Source of the DNA: Campylobacterales bacterium
GTDB lineage: Bacteria > Campylobacterota > Campylobacteria > Campylobacterales > Sulfurospirillaceae
Direction of reading: 5' to 3'
Length of the DNA: 64,000 bases
Assembly: GCA_016930915.1 (NCBI GenBank)
Contig: JAFGFU010000008.1
Coordinates: forward strand, 1 to 64,000
Shown: piece by piece, positions 39,071 through 48,178 of the stretch
How positions within the stretch are numbered: position 1 is the first letter of the stretch
How the letters are laid out: each line of letters opens with the position of its first letter
Notes under the pieces: generated by a model
What the model was told of the DNA's origin: nothing
What the model saw: only the letters and a program-made list of their open reading frames with translations
Databases searched by the model: none
Position numbers and translations under genes: made by a program

Positions 39071-40006
39071 TTACATGCTCCGTCTCTGTTTGGGGTCTAA
39101 ATAGGTCTGAATAATGTCAATAAAGAGATTGCAAAAGACAAACAAAAGTCCCATCATTAAAATGTAGGCTTGAATAATCGGATAATCTCGGTTAAAAATC
39201 GCGCTAATACACAACCTTCCAATACCTGGAATCGCAAAAATATTTTCAATGACAAAGGTTCCTGCAATCAGTTGTACAAAACTCATCCCAAGCGCGTTCA
39301 TGGTCGATTGCAAAGAGTTGGTAAAAAGATGTTTCAACACAATGACCACCTCACTAATGCCTCGAACTCTCGCATAAAAGAGGTAATTCTCTTGCATATT
39401 TTCAAGCATGGAGTTACGAATAAGACGAATGTACGTTGAAACATAGGTCATGGAAAGTGTGATGGCTGGTAAGATATAGTGCACAAAACTGGTCGCTCCA
39501 CTGGTGGGTAAGAGGTTAAAATGAATGGCAAAAAACCACATCAAAATCAACCCTAACCAGTAGTTAGGAATAGCGGTAAATAAAAACATAAAAACCCTTG
39601 CTACTTTGTCTGTGATGGAGTCTTTAAAGACCGCACTTAAAATGCCAATAGGAAAACTCACCACAATGACAAGGATAAAGGAAAAGAGAGCCAGTTTCAA
39701 CGTAGCAGGCAGACTTCTTAGAATCTCATCAAACACCAAACGGTTATGGTTGATGTAAGAGCTTCCAAAATCCAAACGCAAACAGTCATACAGCCAATTC
39801 ACATAACGCACTAAAAAAGGATCATTCAAGCCTAAACTCTCTCGCATCGAAGCCACCGCTTCATGGGTGGGAATAATTTCATTGACACGCAGTGCCACTT
39901 CCGCAGGATCAGAGGGAATAAAACTGATAATAACAAAGGCGATAAACGAGATGGCTAGCATCATGGGAAGGGTGAACAACAGGCGCTTTAATACATAATT
40001 TCTCAT
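39071..40006 (-). CDS. nikB: Nickel/peptide ABC transporter permease NikB
   Basis: The 311-residue OppB/NikB permease has about six membrane segments. The N-terminal MRNYVLKRLLFTLPMML, the SLGLNDPFLVRY block and EAA loop (YLFYARVRGISEVVIVLKHL) are visible. It is separated from nikA by a hairpin with a T-run, which may lower its expression relative to nikA. Confidence 0.92.
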   Translation of the reverse strand: MRNYVLKRLLFTLPMMLAISFIAFVIISFIPSDPAEVALRVNEIIPTHEAVASMRESLGLNDPFLVRYVNWLYDCLRLDFGSSYINHNRLVFDEILRSLPATLKLALFSFILVIVVSFPIGILSAVFKDSITDKVARVFMFLFTAIPNYWLGLILMWFFAIHFNLLPTSGATSFVHYILPAITLSMTYVSTYIRLIRNSMLENMQENYLFYARVRGISEVVIVLKHLFTNSLQSTMNALGMSFVQLIAGTFVIENIFAIPGIGRLCISAIFNRDYPIIQAYILMMGLLFVFCNLFIDIIQTYLDPKQRRSM

Positions 40007-40031
40007 TCACTTCCTTGCTTTACATGTAAAA

Positions 40032-40055
40032 CCCTGTACGCTAAAACGTACAGGG
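40032..40055 (-). terminator. Intra-operon hairpin between nikA and nikB
   Basis: CCCTGTACG and CGTACAGGG form a perfect 9-bp stem with a 6-base loop. Read leftward it is followed by TTTTACATG. Its position just after the binding-protein gene is typical of partial terminators that give excess binding protein. Confidence 0.75.
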
Positions 40056-40067
40056 CTTAAAGAGCGG

Positions 40068-41687
40068 TTATTTAACACGCATTCTCTCAAAAGGGACTTC
40101 ATATTTGGAGACATCAAAACCTACATTTTCAAGTTTTTGGTTGAAAATCGCACGGTTTCGCTCATACGTCAATGGCAAATAGACCGCTTCATCATGCAAA
40201 CGTGTTAAAACAAAACGGTAATGTTCTTGACGTTTGGTCTCATCGGTACTCTCAAGCGCATGCAAAATGCTCTCATCAATTAAGGCTTTATCATGAAGTC
40301 CTTGTTGTGCCAAATAATCCCCATACACCACTTTTCGCATCCCCGCTAAAAAGGATTGTGGATCATAAGGCATACCCCATGAGATGTTAAAGACCATCTG
40401 AAACGTTCCCGCTTTCATACGGTCACGGTTGGCTTGTTCTTCTTCACCAACGATATTTAGGTTCATCCCAATTTTCGCAAACTCACCTTGTAAAAACTCC
40501 GCAATCGTTTTATCGGTGACATTGTTACTGTTGTAATTAAGCGTAATGGCAAGTTCACGCCCCTCTTTTTGACGGTATTTTTTGCCTTCAACTTTCATCC
40601 AACCTGAGGCTTCCAAAAGGGATTCTGCTTTGGCTTTATCAAACGCATAAGGGGTTAAGCCAATGTTCGCATAAGGGGTGTTTTTGGAGAGCAATAATTC
40701 TGCTGGGCTCTCAATGCCCGCAAAAATCGCTTTAGAAATCGTCTCTTTATCGGTTGCATGCTGAATTGCTTGACGCACGTTGATGTCACCCGTAATAGCA
40801 TCAGTGGTGTTAAGCAAAATCATACGGGTGGAAAGAGGCTCAGACATAGCGCCACGAAAACCTTTGAGGTTTGCAAATTTGTTGTAAGAAGCTGAATCAA
40901 CCATATTGACCCCAAAAATAAGGTCAATCTCACCTTTTTCAAGTGCCATCAAACGGGTTTGATTGTCAGGAATAACTTTCACCACCACTTTTTGAAGCTC
41001 TGGCTTTTTACCCCAATAATTTGGATTGACTTCAAACACCGCATACTCATCTTTATGATTCTCTTTTAACACATAACGACCCGTTCCACTGAGCGCACTT
41101 ACCCCATCTTTAGTGGTACCGTTAATAAACGCTTTGGGAGAGATAAAACGAAACGGACGAATCACCCCAAGTTCTACCAAAAGTGGGTAATACGGAGCGT
41201 CAAGTTTTAGGGTAAGTTCATACTCACCACTGGCTTGTACCGCTTCGCCACCTTTTTGATTAATAGCGTCCATCAAACGTACAGACTCTAACCATCCGTG
41301 GCGCTTAATGTTGCTCAAAATGGCATCAAAGTTGGCTTTAGCTGCTTTAGCGTTAAATTTCTCGCCATCAGAAAATGAGACATCTTCACGCAATTTAAAC
41401 ACATAGGTTTTCCCATCTTCTGAAATCTTCCACTCCGTCGCTAACCACGGCTCAATTTTACCGTCATTGGCAATGTGTACCAACGATTCAAACAACATAT
41501 TTTGAGCGTACAATTCACCGCTGTATAAATGCGGATTCAAATCCCTGATATCTCTAAAATTGGCAAACGTAACCACCTGTTCACTCTTTTTGGACGCTTC
41601 TGCTTTTGGCTCTTCTTTGGATGAAGAGAAGTAAAAGCCCACACCAATAACCACTAACGCTAAAATCGCTAAACCGATTTTTTTCAT
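40068..41687 (-). CDS. nikA: Nickel ABC transporter substrate-binding protein (NikA-like)
   Basis: The 539-residue protein closely tracks E. coli NikA through most of its length, with blocks such as DLNPHLYSGEL, RHGWLESVRLM, PFRFISPKAF, YANIGLTPY, TRLHDEAVYLPLTY and WGMPYDPQSF. It begins with a hydrophobic anchor (KKIGLAILALVVIGVG) without a lipobox Cys, so it may stay membrane-tethered by that helix. The start is ATG 41687; an in-frame ATG at 41723 is less likely. It is divergent from a porin with a shared upstream motif. Nickel is the likely substrate but peptide or metallophore cannot be excluded. Confidence 0.88.
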   Translation of the reverse strand: MKKIGLAILALVVIGVGFYFSSSKEEPKAEASKKSEQVVTFANFRDIRDLNPHLYSGELYAQNMLFESLVHIANDGKIEPWLATEWKISEDGKTYVFKLREDVSFSDGEKFNAKAAKANFDAILSNIKRHGWLESVRLMDAINQKGGEAVQASGEYELTLKLDAPYYPLLVELGVIRPFRFISPKAFINGTTKDGVSALSGTGRYVLKENHKDEYAVFEVNPNYWGKKPELQKVVVKVIPDNQTRLMALEKGEIDLIFGVNMVDSASYNKFANLKGFRGAMSEPLSTRMILLNTTDAITGDINVRQAIQHATDKETISKAIFAGIESPAELLLSKNTPYANIGLTPYAFDKAKAESLLEASGWMKVEGKKYRQKEGRELAITLNYNSNNVTDKTIAEFLQGEFAKIGMNLNIVGEEEQANRDRMKAGTFQMVFNISWGMPYDPQSFLAGMRKVVYGDYLAQQGLHDKALIDESILHALESTDETKRQEHYRFVLTRLHDEAVYLPLTYERNRAIFNQKLENVGFDVSKYEVPFERMRVK

Positions 41688-41713
41688 ACAAACCCTTTCG
41701 TCAAAACTATTTT

Positions 41714-41733
41714 TTGATAACAAAAATCAAATA
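41714..41733 (-). promoter_or_regulatory. Shared motif upstream of nikA
   Basis: Read leftward, the sequence is TATTTGATTTTT, then G, then TTATCAA. It ends 26 bases before the nikA ATG. The same element with one base changed occurs in the opposite direction at 41828. Confidence 0.6.
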
Positions 41734-41827
41734 GCATCCTAACATAAAAACGATTATCAAGTCAAACGTAATATTTATATTAAATAAAAAAATAAAATCC
41801 AAGGAAATTTAAGCTCTCCGAATGTAT

Positions 41828-41847
41828 TATTTGATTTTTATTATCAA
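41828..41847 (+). promoter_or_regulatory. Shared motif upstream of the porin
   Basis: TATTTGATTTTT, then A, then TTATCAA ends 16 bases before the porin ATG. It matches the nikA element at 19 of 20 positions and faces its own gene, so both genes carry it in the same orientation relative to their starts. It could be a metal-regulator operator. Confidence 0.6.
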
Positions 41848-41863
41848 TATTTTAGGAGAATAT

Positions 41864-43072
41864 ATGAAATTTTCACGTTTAAGTTTAGTAGCATTGGCGG
41901 CACTTGCTACGCTTTCAAGCAACGCTTTTGCGGCAGACAATCTTGCAGATGCGTTCAAAAATGGTAAGCTCACAGGGGAGATTCGCACCTATTATTTTAG
42001 CAGAGATAAAACAGGAGACGCTCAAGGTCATCAAGATATTTTTGCCTCAGGTTTAATGCTCAACTACGTCACCGATAGCTTTATGGGATTTAGAGCAGGG
42101 GCTACTTTCCAATCAAGCGCAACCCCATTTGTGGATGATGATGGTAAAGCGATGTTTACACGTGATATGTGGGCGCAAGGAGCACAACTCTCTGAGGCGT
42201 ATCTTGCATACACGTTAGGTAAAACCGATGTCAAAGTAGGGCGTATGTATATGGGAACACCACTGATTGCAGGGAGTGGTTCACGCCTCATTAAAGAGTC
42301 ATTTGAAGGTGCGCTTATTACCAACAAAGATATTCCTAACACCACGTTAGGTGCTGTGTATGCAGATAAATTTCAAGCACGCACCAACAAAGAGGGCGAT
42401 ATTGGCGAATTTGAAGATTATTACGATGGGATGTACTCTTTGTACGCCATTAACAAATCTATTGCAGGACTAACCCTCACGGGTGCATGGGCTTATATCA
42501 ATGATGATAACACACTAGGCTCCAACCTCAATATTTATAACCTCGAAGCTATCTATGCCAATAAAATAGGTGCGTTTGGTTATAACCTAGGCGCTCAGTA
42601 CTGGCTCAATGATTACAGCTCTGTGAGTACAGGTGAAGATGACTCTATCTATGGCTATGGTCTAAAAGCAGGAGCGAGTTATGCAAACCTTAGTGGATAT
42701 CTCGCTTACTCTCAAATCTCTGATGATGACAACACCCCAATGGGTCAATTACTCCACGGTGCAGGCAATGGTACAGATCTTATTTATACGGCTTCTATCA
42801 TCGGTTCATACAGCTACTATGCTGATATGAAAGCCTATGCAGCGGGTTTAGATTATAAAATCAATCCTTCCACAAATGTTGGTACCGTTTATGTTGCAAC
42901 CACTAATGATGCCAATTTCGCAGCCGATGCCGATGTCTCTTACACAGGTTTTTATGCCTCTTATAGCTTTAGTGGAGCATTAAAGGGCTTAAGTGTTATG
43001 GCACAATACGAAACCATTGGTAAAGATGCCGATGGTGATCAATTCCGTTTTAAAGGCTCTTATAAATTCTAA
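41864..43072 (+). CDS. OprD-like outer-membrane porin
   Basis: The 402-residue protein has a signal peptide (KFSRLSLVALAALATLSSNAFA, cleaved before ADNL) and a beta-barrel pattern of alternating aromatic residues ending in Phe (GSYKF). The start at 41864 has AGGAGAA just upstream; an in-frame earlier ATG gives a poor signal. Campylobacterota OprD-family barrels look like this. Being divergent from nikA with a shared motif, it may be the matching outer-membrane route for nickel or its chelate. Confidence 0.88.
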   Translation: MKFSRLSLVALAALATLSSNAFAADNLADAFKNGKLTGEIRTYYFSRDKTGDAQGHQDIFASGLMLNYVTDSFMGFRAGATFQSSATPFVDDDGKAMFTRDMWAQGAQLSEAYLAYTLGKTDVKVGRMYMGTPLIAGSGSRLIKESFEGALITNKDIPNTTLGAVYADKFQARTNKEGDIGEFEDYYDGMYSLYAINKSIAGLTLTGAWAYINDDNTLGSNLNIYNLEAIYANKIGAFGYNLGAQYWLNDYSSVSTGEDDSIYGYGLKAGASYANLSGYLAYSQISDDDNTPMGQLLHGAGNGTDLIYTASIIGSYSYYADMKAYAAGLDYKINPSTNVGTVYVATTNDANFAADADVSYTGFYASYSFSGALKGLSVMAQYETIGKDADGDQFRFKGSYKF

Positions 43073-43079
43073 AATATTA

Positions 43080-43112
43080 GATGACGCAGTGGTATAAAAC
43101 CACTACGCCATC
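43080..43112 (+). terminator. Porin terminator
   Basis: GATGACGCAGTGG and CCACTACGCCATC form a long imperfect stem around TATAAAA, starting 7 bases after the porin stop. Confidence 0.65.
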
Positions 43113-43159
43113 CTAAAAATTCTGTGCTATACTCTCTTTTCCATCTTAAAAGGTCATTG

Positions 43160-43774
43160 ATGCAAACAAAAACAGATTATTTTCATGCAAAATCAAAAAT
43201 ATATGAAACAGAAGCCACACGCACCAACAACGTTAAAAATATTGGTGAAGCGATTTTGGAGAGACTCACATACGATAAATCAACAACGCATGTGATGGAT
43301 TTTGGCTCAGGTACGGGACTTTTAACCGAACAGATTGCTCCATACGTTCGTAAAATAACCACTATCGATACTTCACCTTCGATGAATGAAACGCTACGTG
43401 CTAAAGAAAAGCAACTAGAGTGTGAACTCTCCATGCTAGAACTTGACGTGATGAGTAATGAACTTAATGAGACATTTGATAGCATCATCTCTTCGATGAC
43501 GATTCACCATATTGAAGATGTGCAGGCACTTTTTCACACATTTTACCGCTTGCTTCATAGCAAAGGCACCATCGCTTTAGCAGATTTAGACAAAGAAGAT
43601 GGCACGTTTCATAAAGAAGATATGGGTGTATTTCACTTTGGTTTTGACCAAGAAGAGTTTGCTATGTGGGCGCAAAAAGCGGGCTTTGAAGATGTGACTA
43701 TTGAGATTGTAAGCACTGCCAAAAAACCTTATGGGGAGTATCCCATCTTTTTATTGACAGGGCGCAAGTCTTAA
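43160..43774 (+). CDS. Class I SAM-dependent methyltransferase
   Basis: The 204-residue protein has motif I VMDFGSGTGLL, an IDTSPSMNE post-motif and SMTIHHIED. The family is UbiE/BioC-like and the substrate is not predictable. The start at 43160 has AAAAGG upstream, and a TATACT -10 lies near 43129. Confidence 0.88.
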   Translation: MQTKTDYFHAKSKIYETEATRTNNVKNIGEAILERLTYDKSTTHVMDFGSGTGLLTEQIAPYVRKITTIDTSPSMNETLRAKEKQLECELSMLELDVMSNELNETFDSIISSMTIHHIEDVQALFHTFYRLLHSKGTIALADLDKEDGTFHKEDMGVFHFGFDQEEFAMWAQKAGFEDVTIEIVSTAKKPYGEYPIFLLTGRKS

Positions 43775-43869
43775 AGATTGACACTATGGGTATATAAATT
43801 CTCAAGCTTCGCATACCAAACGTGCATAAAGTGAAATCTTTTTACATGTAAGCTTAAAAACAAATGCGA

Positions 43870-43875
43870 TATAAT
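43870..43875 (+). promoter_or_regulatory. Candidate -10 for the permease gene
   Basis: TATAAT lies 30 bases upstream of the permease start, 18 bases after a palindrome copy. Confidence 0.5.
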
Positions 43876-43905
43876 CACTCAACTTTTTTAAGGCTTAGGT
43901 ACTTA

Positions 43906-45489
43906 ATGATTAACAACGAAATTTTCTACCTTTTTGCCATTATCTCTGTGGGGTATATCTTAGGCAATATCAAGATTAAGGGCTTCTCTTTAGATGTGAC
44001 GGCTATGCTCATTGTCGCACTGATTGCAGGGCATTATGGCATGGTTATCTCCGATGCATTCCAATATTTTGGACTTGCTATTTTTATCTATGCCGTGGGG
44101 CTTCAATCAGGGCCTGGTTTTTTTGACACCATTAAAAATGAAGGACTCAAGCTCAACCTTATTGCGGTTACGCTTCTCTTGCTTCTTTTTGCCATCATTT
44201 TTACATGCGGATATATTTTCAAAATGCCACGAACCATTACTGATGGTATTTTTGCAGGAGCACTCACCTCTGTTCCAGCGCTTGCAGCCGCCCTTGAGAT
44301 TAAAAATACCGCAACCACTTCGGTTATGTTTGGTTTGGTCTATCCTTTTGGCATTGTGGTAACCGTTTTGTTTATGCGTCTTTTACCCGTACTCTTTCGT
44401 GTGGATTTGCAAAAAGAGGTTGAGGCGTATGAAGCGGCACAAAAAACACGTTTTCCTGACATTCATACCCGAAATTTTCGCATTACCAATGAAAACTTTA
44501 AAACCAGTGAGATTAAAAAATCCAAAATCGAAGCCATGACCGCTACGATTATTGAGCGTATGAGTTTAGATGGCATCGTAGAACATGATGACGATGATGC
44601 TATCTTGCGTTTTGGTGATGTCATTCGTGTGGCAGGAACCGATGAACAACTGGCCAACTTAAGCATTGTGCTAGGACAAGAGATTGGTGAGGAACATGTT
44701 TTTAAAGACGATATGGCGGTTCTTAGACTTCTTACCACCAATAAAGAGATTGTGGGTAAAAAAATTGGCATGATTAAAGAGCTTAAGTCTTTGCGTACGG
44801 TGATTACCAAAGTCAGACGAGCGGGTATTGACATTCCCTCTTACCCCAATCTTACCCTCCGCCTTGGTGATAAACTCTATGTCGTAGCGCCTGAAATATA
44901 CGTTGAAAAAGTAACCAAATTCATTGGTAATGACCTTTTAAAATACCCTGCTGCGGACTTTTTACCCATCTCTTTGGGGGTTGTTTTAGGCATATTATTA
45001 GGAAGCATTCCTTTTTATATTCCAGGCGTAGGTGCCATTAAACTCAGCTTTGTGGGTGGCATTTTAATTACAGCGTTGATTTTAGGACGTTTGGGGCGTG
45101 TAGGACCCATTGTCTGGAACCTTTCACCGCACTCCACAACACTTTTAAAAACATTGGGGCAGCTCATCTTTATCGCAACACTAGGAACCAATGCGGGGAA
45201 ATACCTACTCGAATCTTTGCACAATAACGGCTTTTTACCCATTGCCATTGCCTTGGGTGCACTTGTCGTTTCACTGGGGCTTGTTGCCTTTACATGTAAA
45301 GTCATTTTAAAGATGAATTTTATCGATATTTTGGGTGTTCTCTCAGGAGCTATGACCTCCACGCCTTCTTTAACCATGGCAAACAATATGACCAAAACCG
45401 ATTACCCTTCCATCGCTTACGCAGCGGTTTATCCCTTAGGACTGGTCTTAGTCATCGTCCTTGCACAATTAGGCATGAAGATAATGTAA
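43906..45489 (+). CDS. AspT/YidE-type antiporter-like permease with TrkA-C domains
   Basis: The 527-residue protein has two permease repeats. Segments such as FAIISVGYILGNIKIKGFSL and LGVVLGILLGSIPFYIPGV resemble each other, and each half has a GS- or GALTSVPALAAA/GAMTSTPSLTMA loop. Two TrkA-C-like ligand domains lie between them (FGDVIRVAGTDEQL; LGDKLYVVAPE). This is the AspT/YbjL family of putative exchangers. Substrate unknown. The ATG at 43906 follows AAGG; an earlier in-frame ATG is rejected. Confidence 0.88.
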   Translation: MINNEIFYLFAIISVGYILGNIKIKGFSLDVTAMLIVALIAGHYGMVISDAFQYFGLAIFIYAVGLQSGPGFFDTIKNEGLKLNLIAVTLLLLLFAIIFTCGYIFKMPRTITDGIFAGALTSVPALAAALEIKNTATTSVMFGLVYPFGIVVTVLFMRLLPVLFRVDLQKEVEAYEAAQKTRFPDIHTRNFRITNENFKTSEIKKSKIEAMTATIIERMSLDGIVEHDDDDAILRFGDVIRVAGTDEQLANLSIVLGQEIGEEHVFKDDMAVLRLLTTNKEIVGKKIGMIKELKSLRTVITKVRRAGIDIPSYPNLTLRLGDKLYVVAPEIYVEKVTKFIGNDLLKYPAADFLPISLGVVLGILLGSIPFYIPGVGAIKLSFVGGILITALILGRLGRVGPIVWNLSPHSTTLLKTLGQLIFIATLGTNAGKYLLESLHNNGFLPIAIALGALVVSLGLVAFTCKVILKMNFIDILGVLSGAMTSTPSLTMANNMTKTDYPSIAYAAVYPLGLVLVIVLAQLGMKIM

Positions 45490-45966
45490 ATGCAGATGCA
45501 AATCCTCACGCATAACCATTGGCTAAACAACTATGTTTTAAACAAAGAGTTTAGCCTTAAAGCTGGGATTTCATCCAATGCGTACCGTTACTGGAAAGAT
45601 GCCGAAGCGGCAAAATTTGATGATGCGAGGGTAGTATTTTTACGCAAAGAGAGCATCTTGCCTCGCTATCAAGGCATCCTTAAAGAGTGTACGGATCTTA
45701 CAGGCATGGTTCAGTCTCAAGCCTTTTGCAAATACACAGGTCTTGCACCTTCTCATCTCATCGAGCACAACAACTCATGCATCTATAAATCCTTAGAGAT
45801 TATAGATGTCTGTGATATAAAATTTGTCAATCTCAAAAAATTTTACGATGACTTGAATCTAAGTTATAACTACCACATTTACATTGAAAAATGCAAATAC
45901 TTCGGCCCCTCTCCCTTTGAGAAAAAAATTCAACTTAGCAATGGTATTTGCGTGGGATATTATTAG
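45490..45966 (+). CDS. Unrecognised 158-aa protein
   Basis: It starts directly at the base after the permease stop (TAAATG), so it is probably co-translated. The N-terminal third ([19 protein letters not shown]) could be a short helix-turn-helix, as in excisionase- or MerR-like folds. The rest has five scattered Cys and many Tyr. No family is recognised. Confidence 0.7.
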   Translation: MQMQILTHNHWLNNYVLNKEFSLKAGISSNAYRYWKDAEAAKFDDARVVFLRKESILPRYQGILKECTDLTGMVQSQAFCKYTGLAPSHLIEHNNSCIYKSLEIIDVCDIKFVNLKKFYDDLNLSYNYHIYIEKCKYFGPSPFEKKIQLSNGICVGYY

Positions 45967-45976
45967 ATTCCTTTGC

Positions 45977-45982
45977 TATAAT
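45977..45982 (+). promoter_or_regulatory. Candidate -10 for the chemoreceptor gene
   Basis: TATAAT lies 28 bases upstream of the ATG at 46011, with AAGGAG between them. Confidence 0.55.
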
Positions 45983-46010
45983 CACGCATTATTTTAGTAA
46001 GGAGAATCCC

Positions 46011-47084
46011 ATGTTTGGTGGAAAACGTATCGCTGCATTAGAGCGTGAAAATGAGGCACTTAAAATTGCCCTTAACGACAAAGAAAAAGAGCTAGAATCC
46101 CTACGTTACACACAAACCCAAACCTCATTCCATAAAGAGGTCAAAACCGACACAACCAAAGAAGCACTGCTTTCTCTATTATTGACTAGTTATGAAGATG
46201 GTATGAACTTTCTTCAGAACACTATTGAAGAAAGTTTGACGATGCTCGGTGAAATTAATACCCTCAATGATGCCTCTACGCAAGGTGGTCAAAATGTCGA
46301 GAAACAGACCAGTGAAATTGTCTGCTCTTTGGAAAAAATTCAAGTCCTCACACAGGATTTTACCCGTGACGTTGAAAATCTCTCCTCTAGTGTTTCGGCT
46401 ATTTCAGACATTATCAACCTTATTAAAGATATCTCTGACCAAACCAATCTTTTGGCCCTTAATGCCGCTATTGAAGCTGCACGTGCGGGTGAGCATGGAA
46501 GGGGATTTGCCGTCGTTGCTGATGAGGTTCGAAAACTCGCAGAACGCACCCAGAAGGCAACGCTTGAAGTCGAATCCAACATTAGCATTCTCAAACAAAA
46601 TGCAAACTCTATGGCAGATACCAGTGAAACTTTCCAAAAAGAGTCGCAAAACTCCATGTCAACACTCAATGCTTTTTCTACTGAAATTCACACTATGCTC
46701 GCAAATGCCACAAGCATTACCAATAAATGTGACAATGTCACCAATGAAATTTCTATTAGCAATGGCAAAATTGACCATATCTTACTCAAACTCAAAGGCT
46801 ACAATGCTGCTTTAGAGCATAAACGAAGTGACATTATGGCACACACAGCCTGCCGTTTTGCAAAATGGTTTGGCACCATTAACCACCGCTTAAGTCCAAT
46901 AACCGCCAATGAGGTCAATGACCACCATGTTAAAGTACATGATGGACTCAAAAAAGCGATTGATATTTTTGCAACAGGTGGCAATGAACAAGAGGGAATT
47001 CAAACCTTTAAAATGGTCGAAAATTCCAGTAAAGTGGGTTTTGAAAAACTCATTGAAGGTTTTAAAGCGATTCGCAAATCCTAA
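46011..47084 (+). CDS. Soluble methyl-accepting chemotaxis protein with CZB domain
   Basis: The 357-residue protein lacks membrane segments. A short coiled-coil start ([21 protein letters not shown]) leads to the MCP signalling domain, with the hairpin tip [21 protein letters not shown]. The C-terminal CZB zinc domain shows HTACRFAKW and [12 protein letters not shown] receptors sense zinc or hypochlorite in other bacteria. The ATG at 46011 has AAGGAG 7 bases upstream. Confidence 0.92.
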   Translation: MFGGKRIAALERENEALKIALNDKEKELESLRYTQTQTSFHKEVKTDTTKEALLSLLLTSYEDGMNFLQNTIEESLTMLGEINTLNDASTQGGQNVEKQTSEIVCSLEKIQVLTQDFTRDVENLSSSVSAISDIINLIKDISDQTNLLALNAAIEAARAGEHGRGFAVVADEVRKLAERTQKATLEVESNISILKQNANSMADTSETFQKESQNSMSTLNAFSTEIHTMLANATSITNKCDNVTNEISISNGKIDHILLKLKGYNAALEHKRSDIMAHTACRFAKWFGTINHRLSPITANEVNDHHVKVHDGLKKAIDIFATGGNEQEGIQTFKMVENSSKVGFEKLIEGFKAIRKS

Positions 47085-47090
47085 AAAAAT

Positions 47091-47126
47091 GGATTAATGG
47101 TTTTTACATGTAAAGACCATTAATCC
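47091..47126. terminator. Terminator after the chemoreceptor gene, enclosing a palindrome copy
   Basis: GGATTAATGGT and ACCATTAATCC form a perfect 11-bp stem around a core containing TTTACATGTAAA. It separates the chemoreceptor from tRNA-Ser. Confidence 0.75.
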
Positions 47127-47168
47127 TCAAATAAGCACAAAATCGTTATACTTCCACTCTTCAATTAT

Positions 47169-47256
47169 AGAGAGGTGTCCGAGCGGTTGAAGGAGCACGC
47201 CTGGAACGCGTGTGTGGGGCAACTCACCGAGGGTTCGAATCCCTTCCTCTCTGCCA
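47169..47256 (+). tRNA. tRNA-Ser(GGA)
   Basis: This 88-nt class II tRNA has AGAGAGG pairing with CCTCTCT, discriminator G and encoded CCA. The anticodon arm CACGC-CTGGAAC-GCGTG gives GGA. Its 3' end is repeated at 49102, consistent with use as an integration site. Confidence 0.95.
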
Positions 47257-47257
47257 T
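47244..47257 (+). repeat. Left direct repeat (tRNA-Ser 3' end)
   Basis: TTCCTCTCTGCCAT forms the end of tRNA-Ser. An exact copy lies 1858 bases downstream, flanked by similar downstream sequence (CTTTTTCAA, TCATTTTT, TCTAA). Confidence 0.7.
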
Positions 47258-47306
47258 TCTTCTTCAAAGCCTTTTTCAATCATTTTTCTAATATCAAGGA
47301 AATTTA

Positions 47307-47954
47307 ATGGCAACATCTGAAAAAGAAAGTACTCAAATAGAAAACAGTAAAAACCATACGATTAAAAAAATAAATTTTAATCATTATTTATCAACGTATG
47401 AGCAAATCAAAGCAAAACTTGACCCTGACATTTCTATTGCGCTGGAAAAAGAAGGCATTGCTCATATAAAAAATCTTCATACACGTTTTTATGTCTTTCT
47501 TCCTATAGCTATTGTTAGTACCTTTTACGTCTCTTGGCTAGTATTTATACCACTTTATCTATTGGCTTTTTCATATTTATACAGAAGCAAAAAACAAGAA
47601 AAATTGTCACCAACCCAAATTGAAAATGTCATAAAATCATTGATTAATCAAGAATATAACAAACAGCTCGCTACCTATAGAAAAGAGGTGGGCATTGTAA
47701 ACTATATTCCTGAAGGTCTAAAATATGAAGCTTTAAAGCTTCTCACGAGCTCTGGAAATAATTATTATAATGCTGAAACAAGTTTGATTGATCAAGCCTT
47801 TAGACTACAAGCCGATGGCATTATAAATGTCACGCTAAATTCAACCTCCTCAACACAAGTAAACGGTCGTACTGGCGAAAAAGGCTACATCTCTTCTAGC
47901 GTCAGCACAACCGTATATCTACAAGGTATGGCGATTAAATTAAACAAGGAATAG
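47307..47954 (+). CDS. Membrane protein with C-terminal YbjQ-like domain (215 aa)
   Basis: An N-terminal soluble helix (about 1-60) precedes two transmembrane segments (FYVFLPIAIVSTFYVSWLVF and a following LYLLAFSYLY). The C-terminal region ends QADGIINVTLNS, then a Gly/Ser-rich loop and VYLQGMAIKL, resembling the small heavy-metal-binding-like YbjQ fold. No function is known. It is the first cargo gene after tRNA-Ser, 2 bases before the antitoxin-like gene, so it may be co-transcribed with the toxin module. Confidence 0.75.
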   Translation: MATSEKESTQIENSKNHTIKKINFNHYLSTYEQIKAKLDPDISIALEKEGIAHIKNLHTRFYVFLPIAIVSTFYVSWLVFIPLYLLAFSYLYRSKKQEKLSPTQIENVIKSLINQEYNKQLATYRKEVGIVNYIPEGLKYEALKLLTSSGNNYYNAETSLIDQAFRLQADGIINVTLNSTSSTQVNGRTGEKGYISSSVSTTVYLQGMAIKLNKE

Positions 47955-47956
47955 CA

Positions 47957-48178
47957 ATGGCAAAAAACTATGTCGCAGATAAAGATGTACTCTTAGAACT
48001 TGCAGGTGGTGCTCTTGCACTTACTCAAGGACTAGGAAACGGGGAAGAAGTAGAATCAGATAGGAGAGCAATGGGTGCTTTAAAACTTGAGATTTTAGAT
48101 ACAAAAGATACCGAGATTGACTATAACGCTACACTCAAAAGAATAAAAACCTTAAGGTCAAAATATGAACGAGACTAA
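47957..48178 (+). CDS. Probable antitoxin of the zeta-toxin pair
   Basis: The 73-residue protein begins with KDVLLELAGGALALTQGLG and is mainly helical. It overlaps the zeta-type gene by 14 bases, the layout of a toxin-antitoxin operon. A 71-residue paralogue is encoded at 49193 outside the island. The antitoxin role is inferred from position. Confidence 0.75.
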   Translation: MAKNYVADKDVLLELAGGALALTQGLGNGEEVESDRRAMGALKLEILDTKDTEIDYNATLKRIKTLRSKYERD

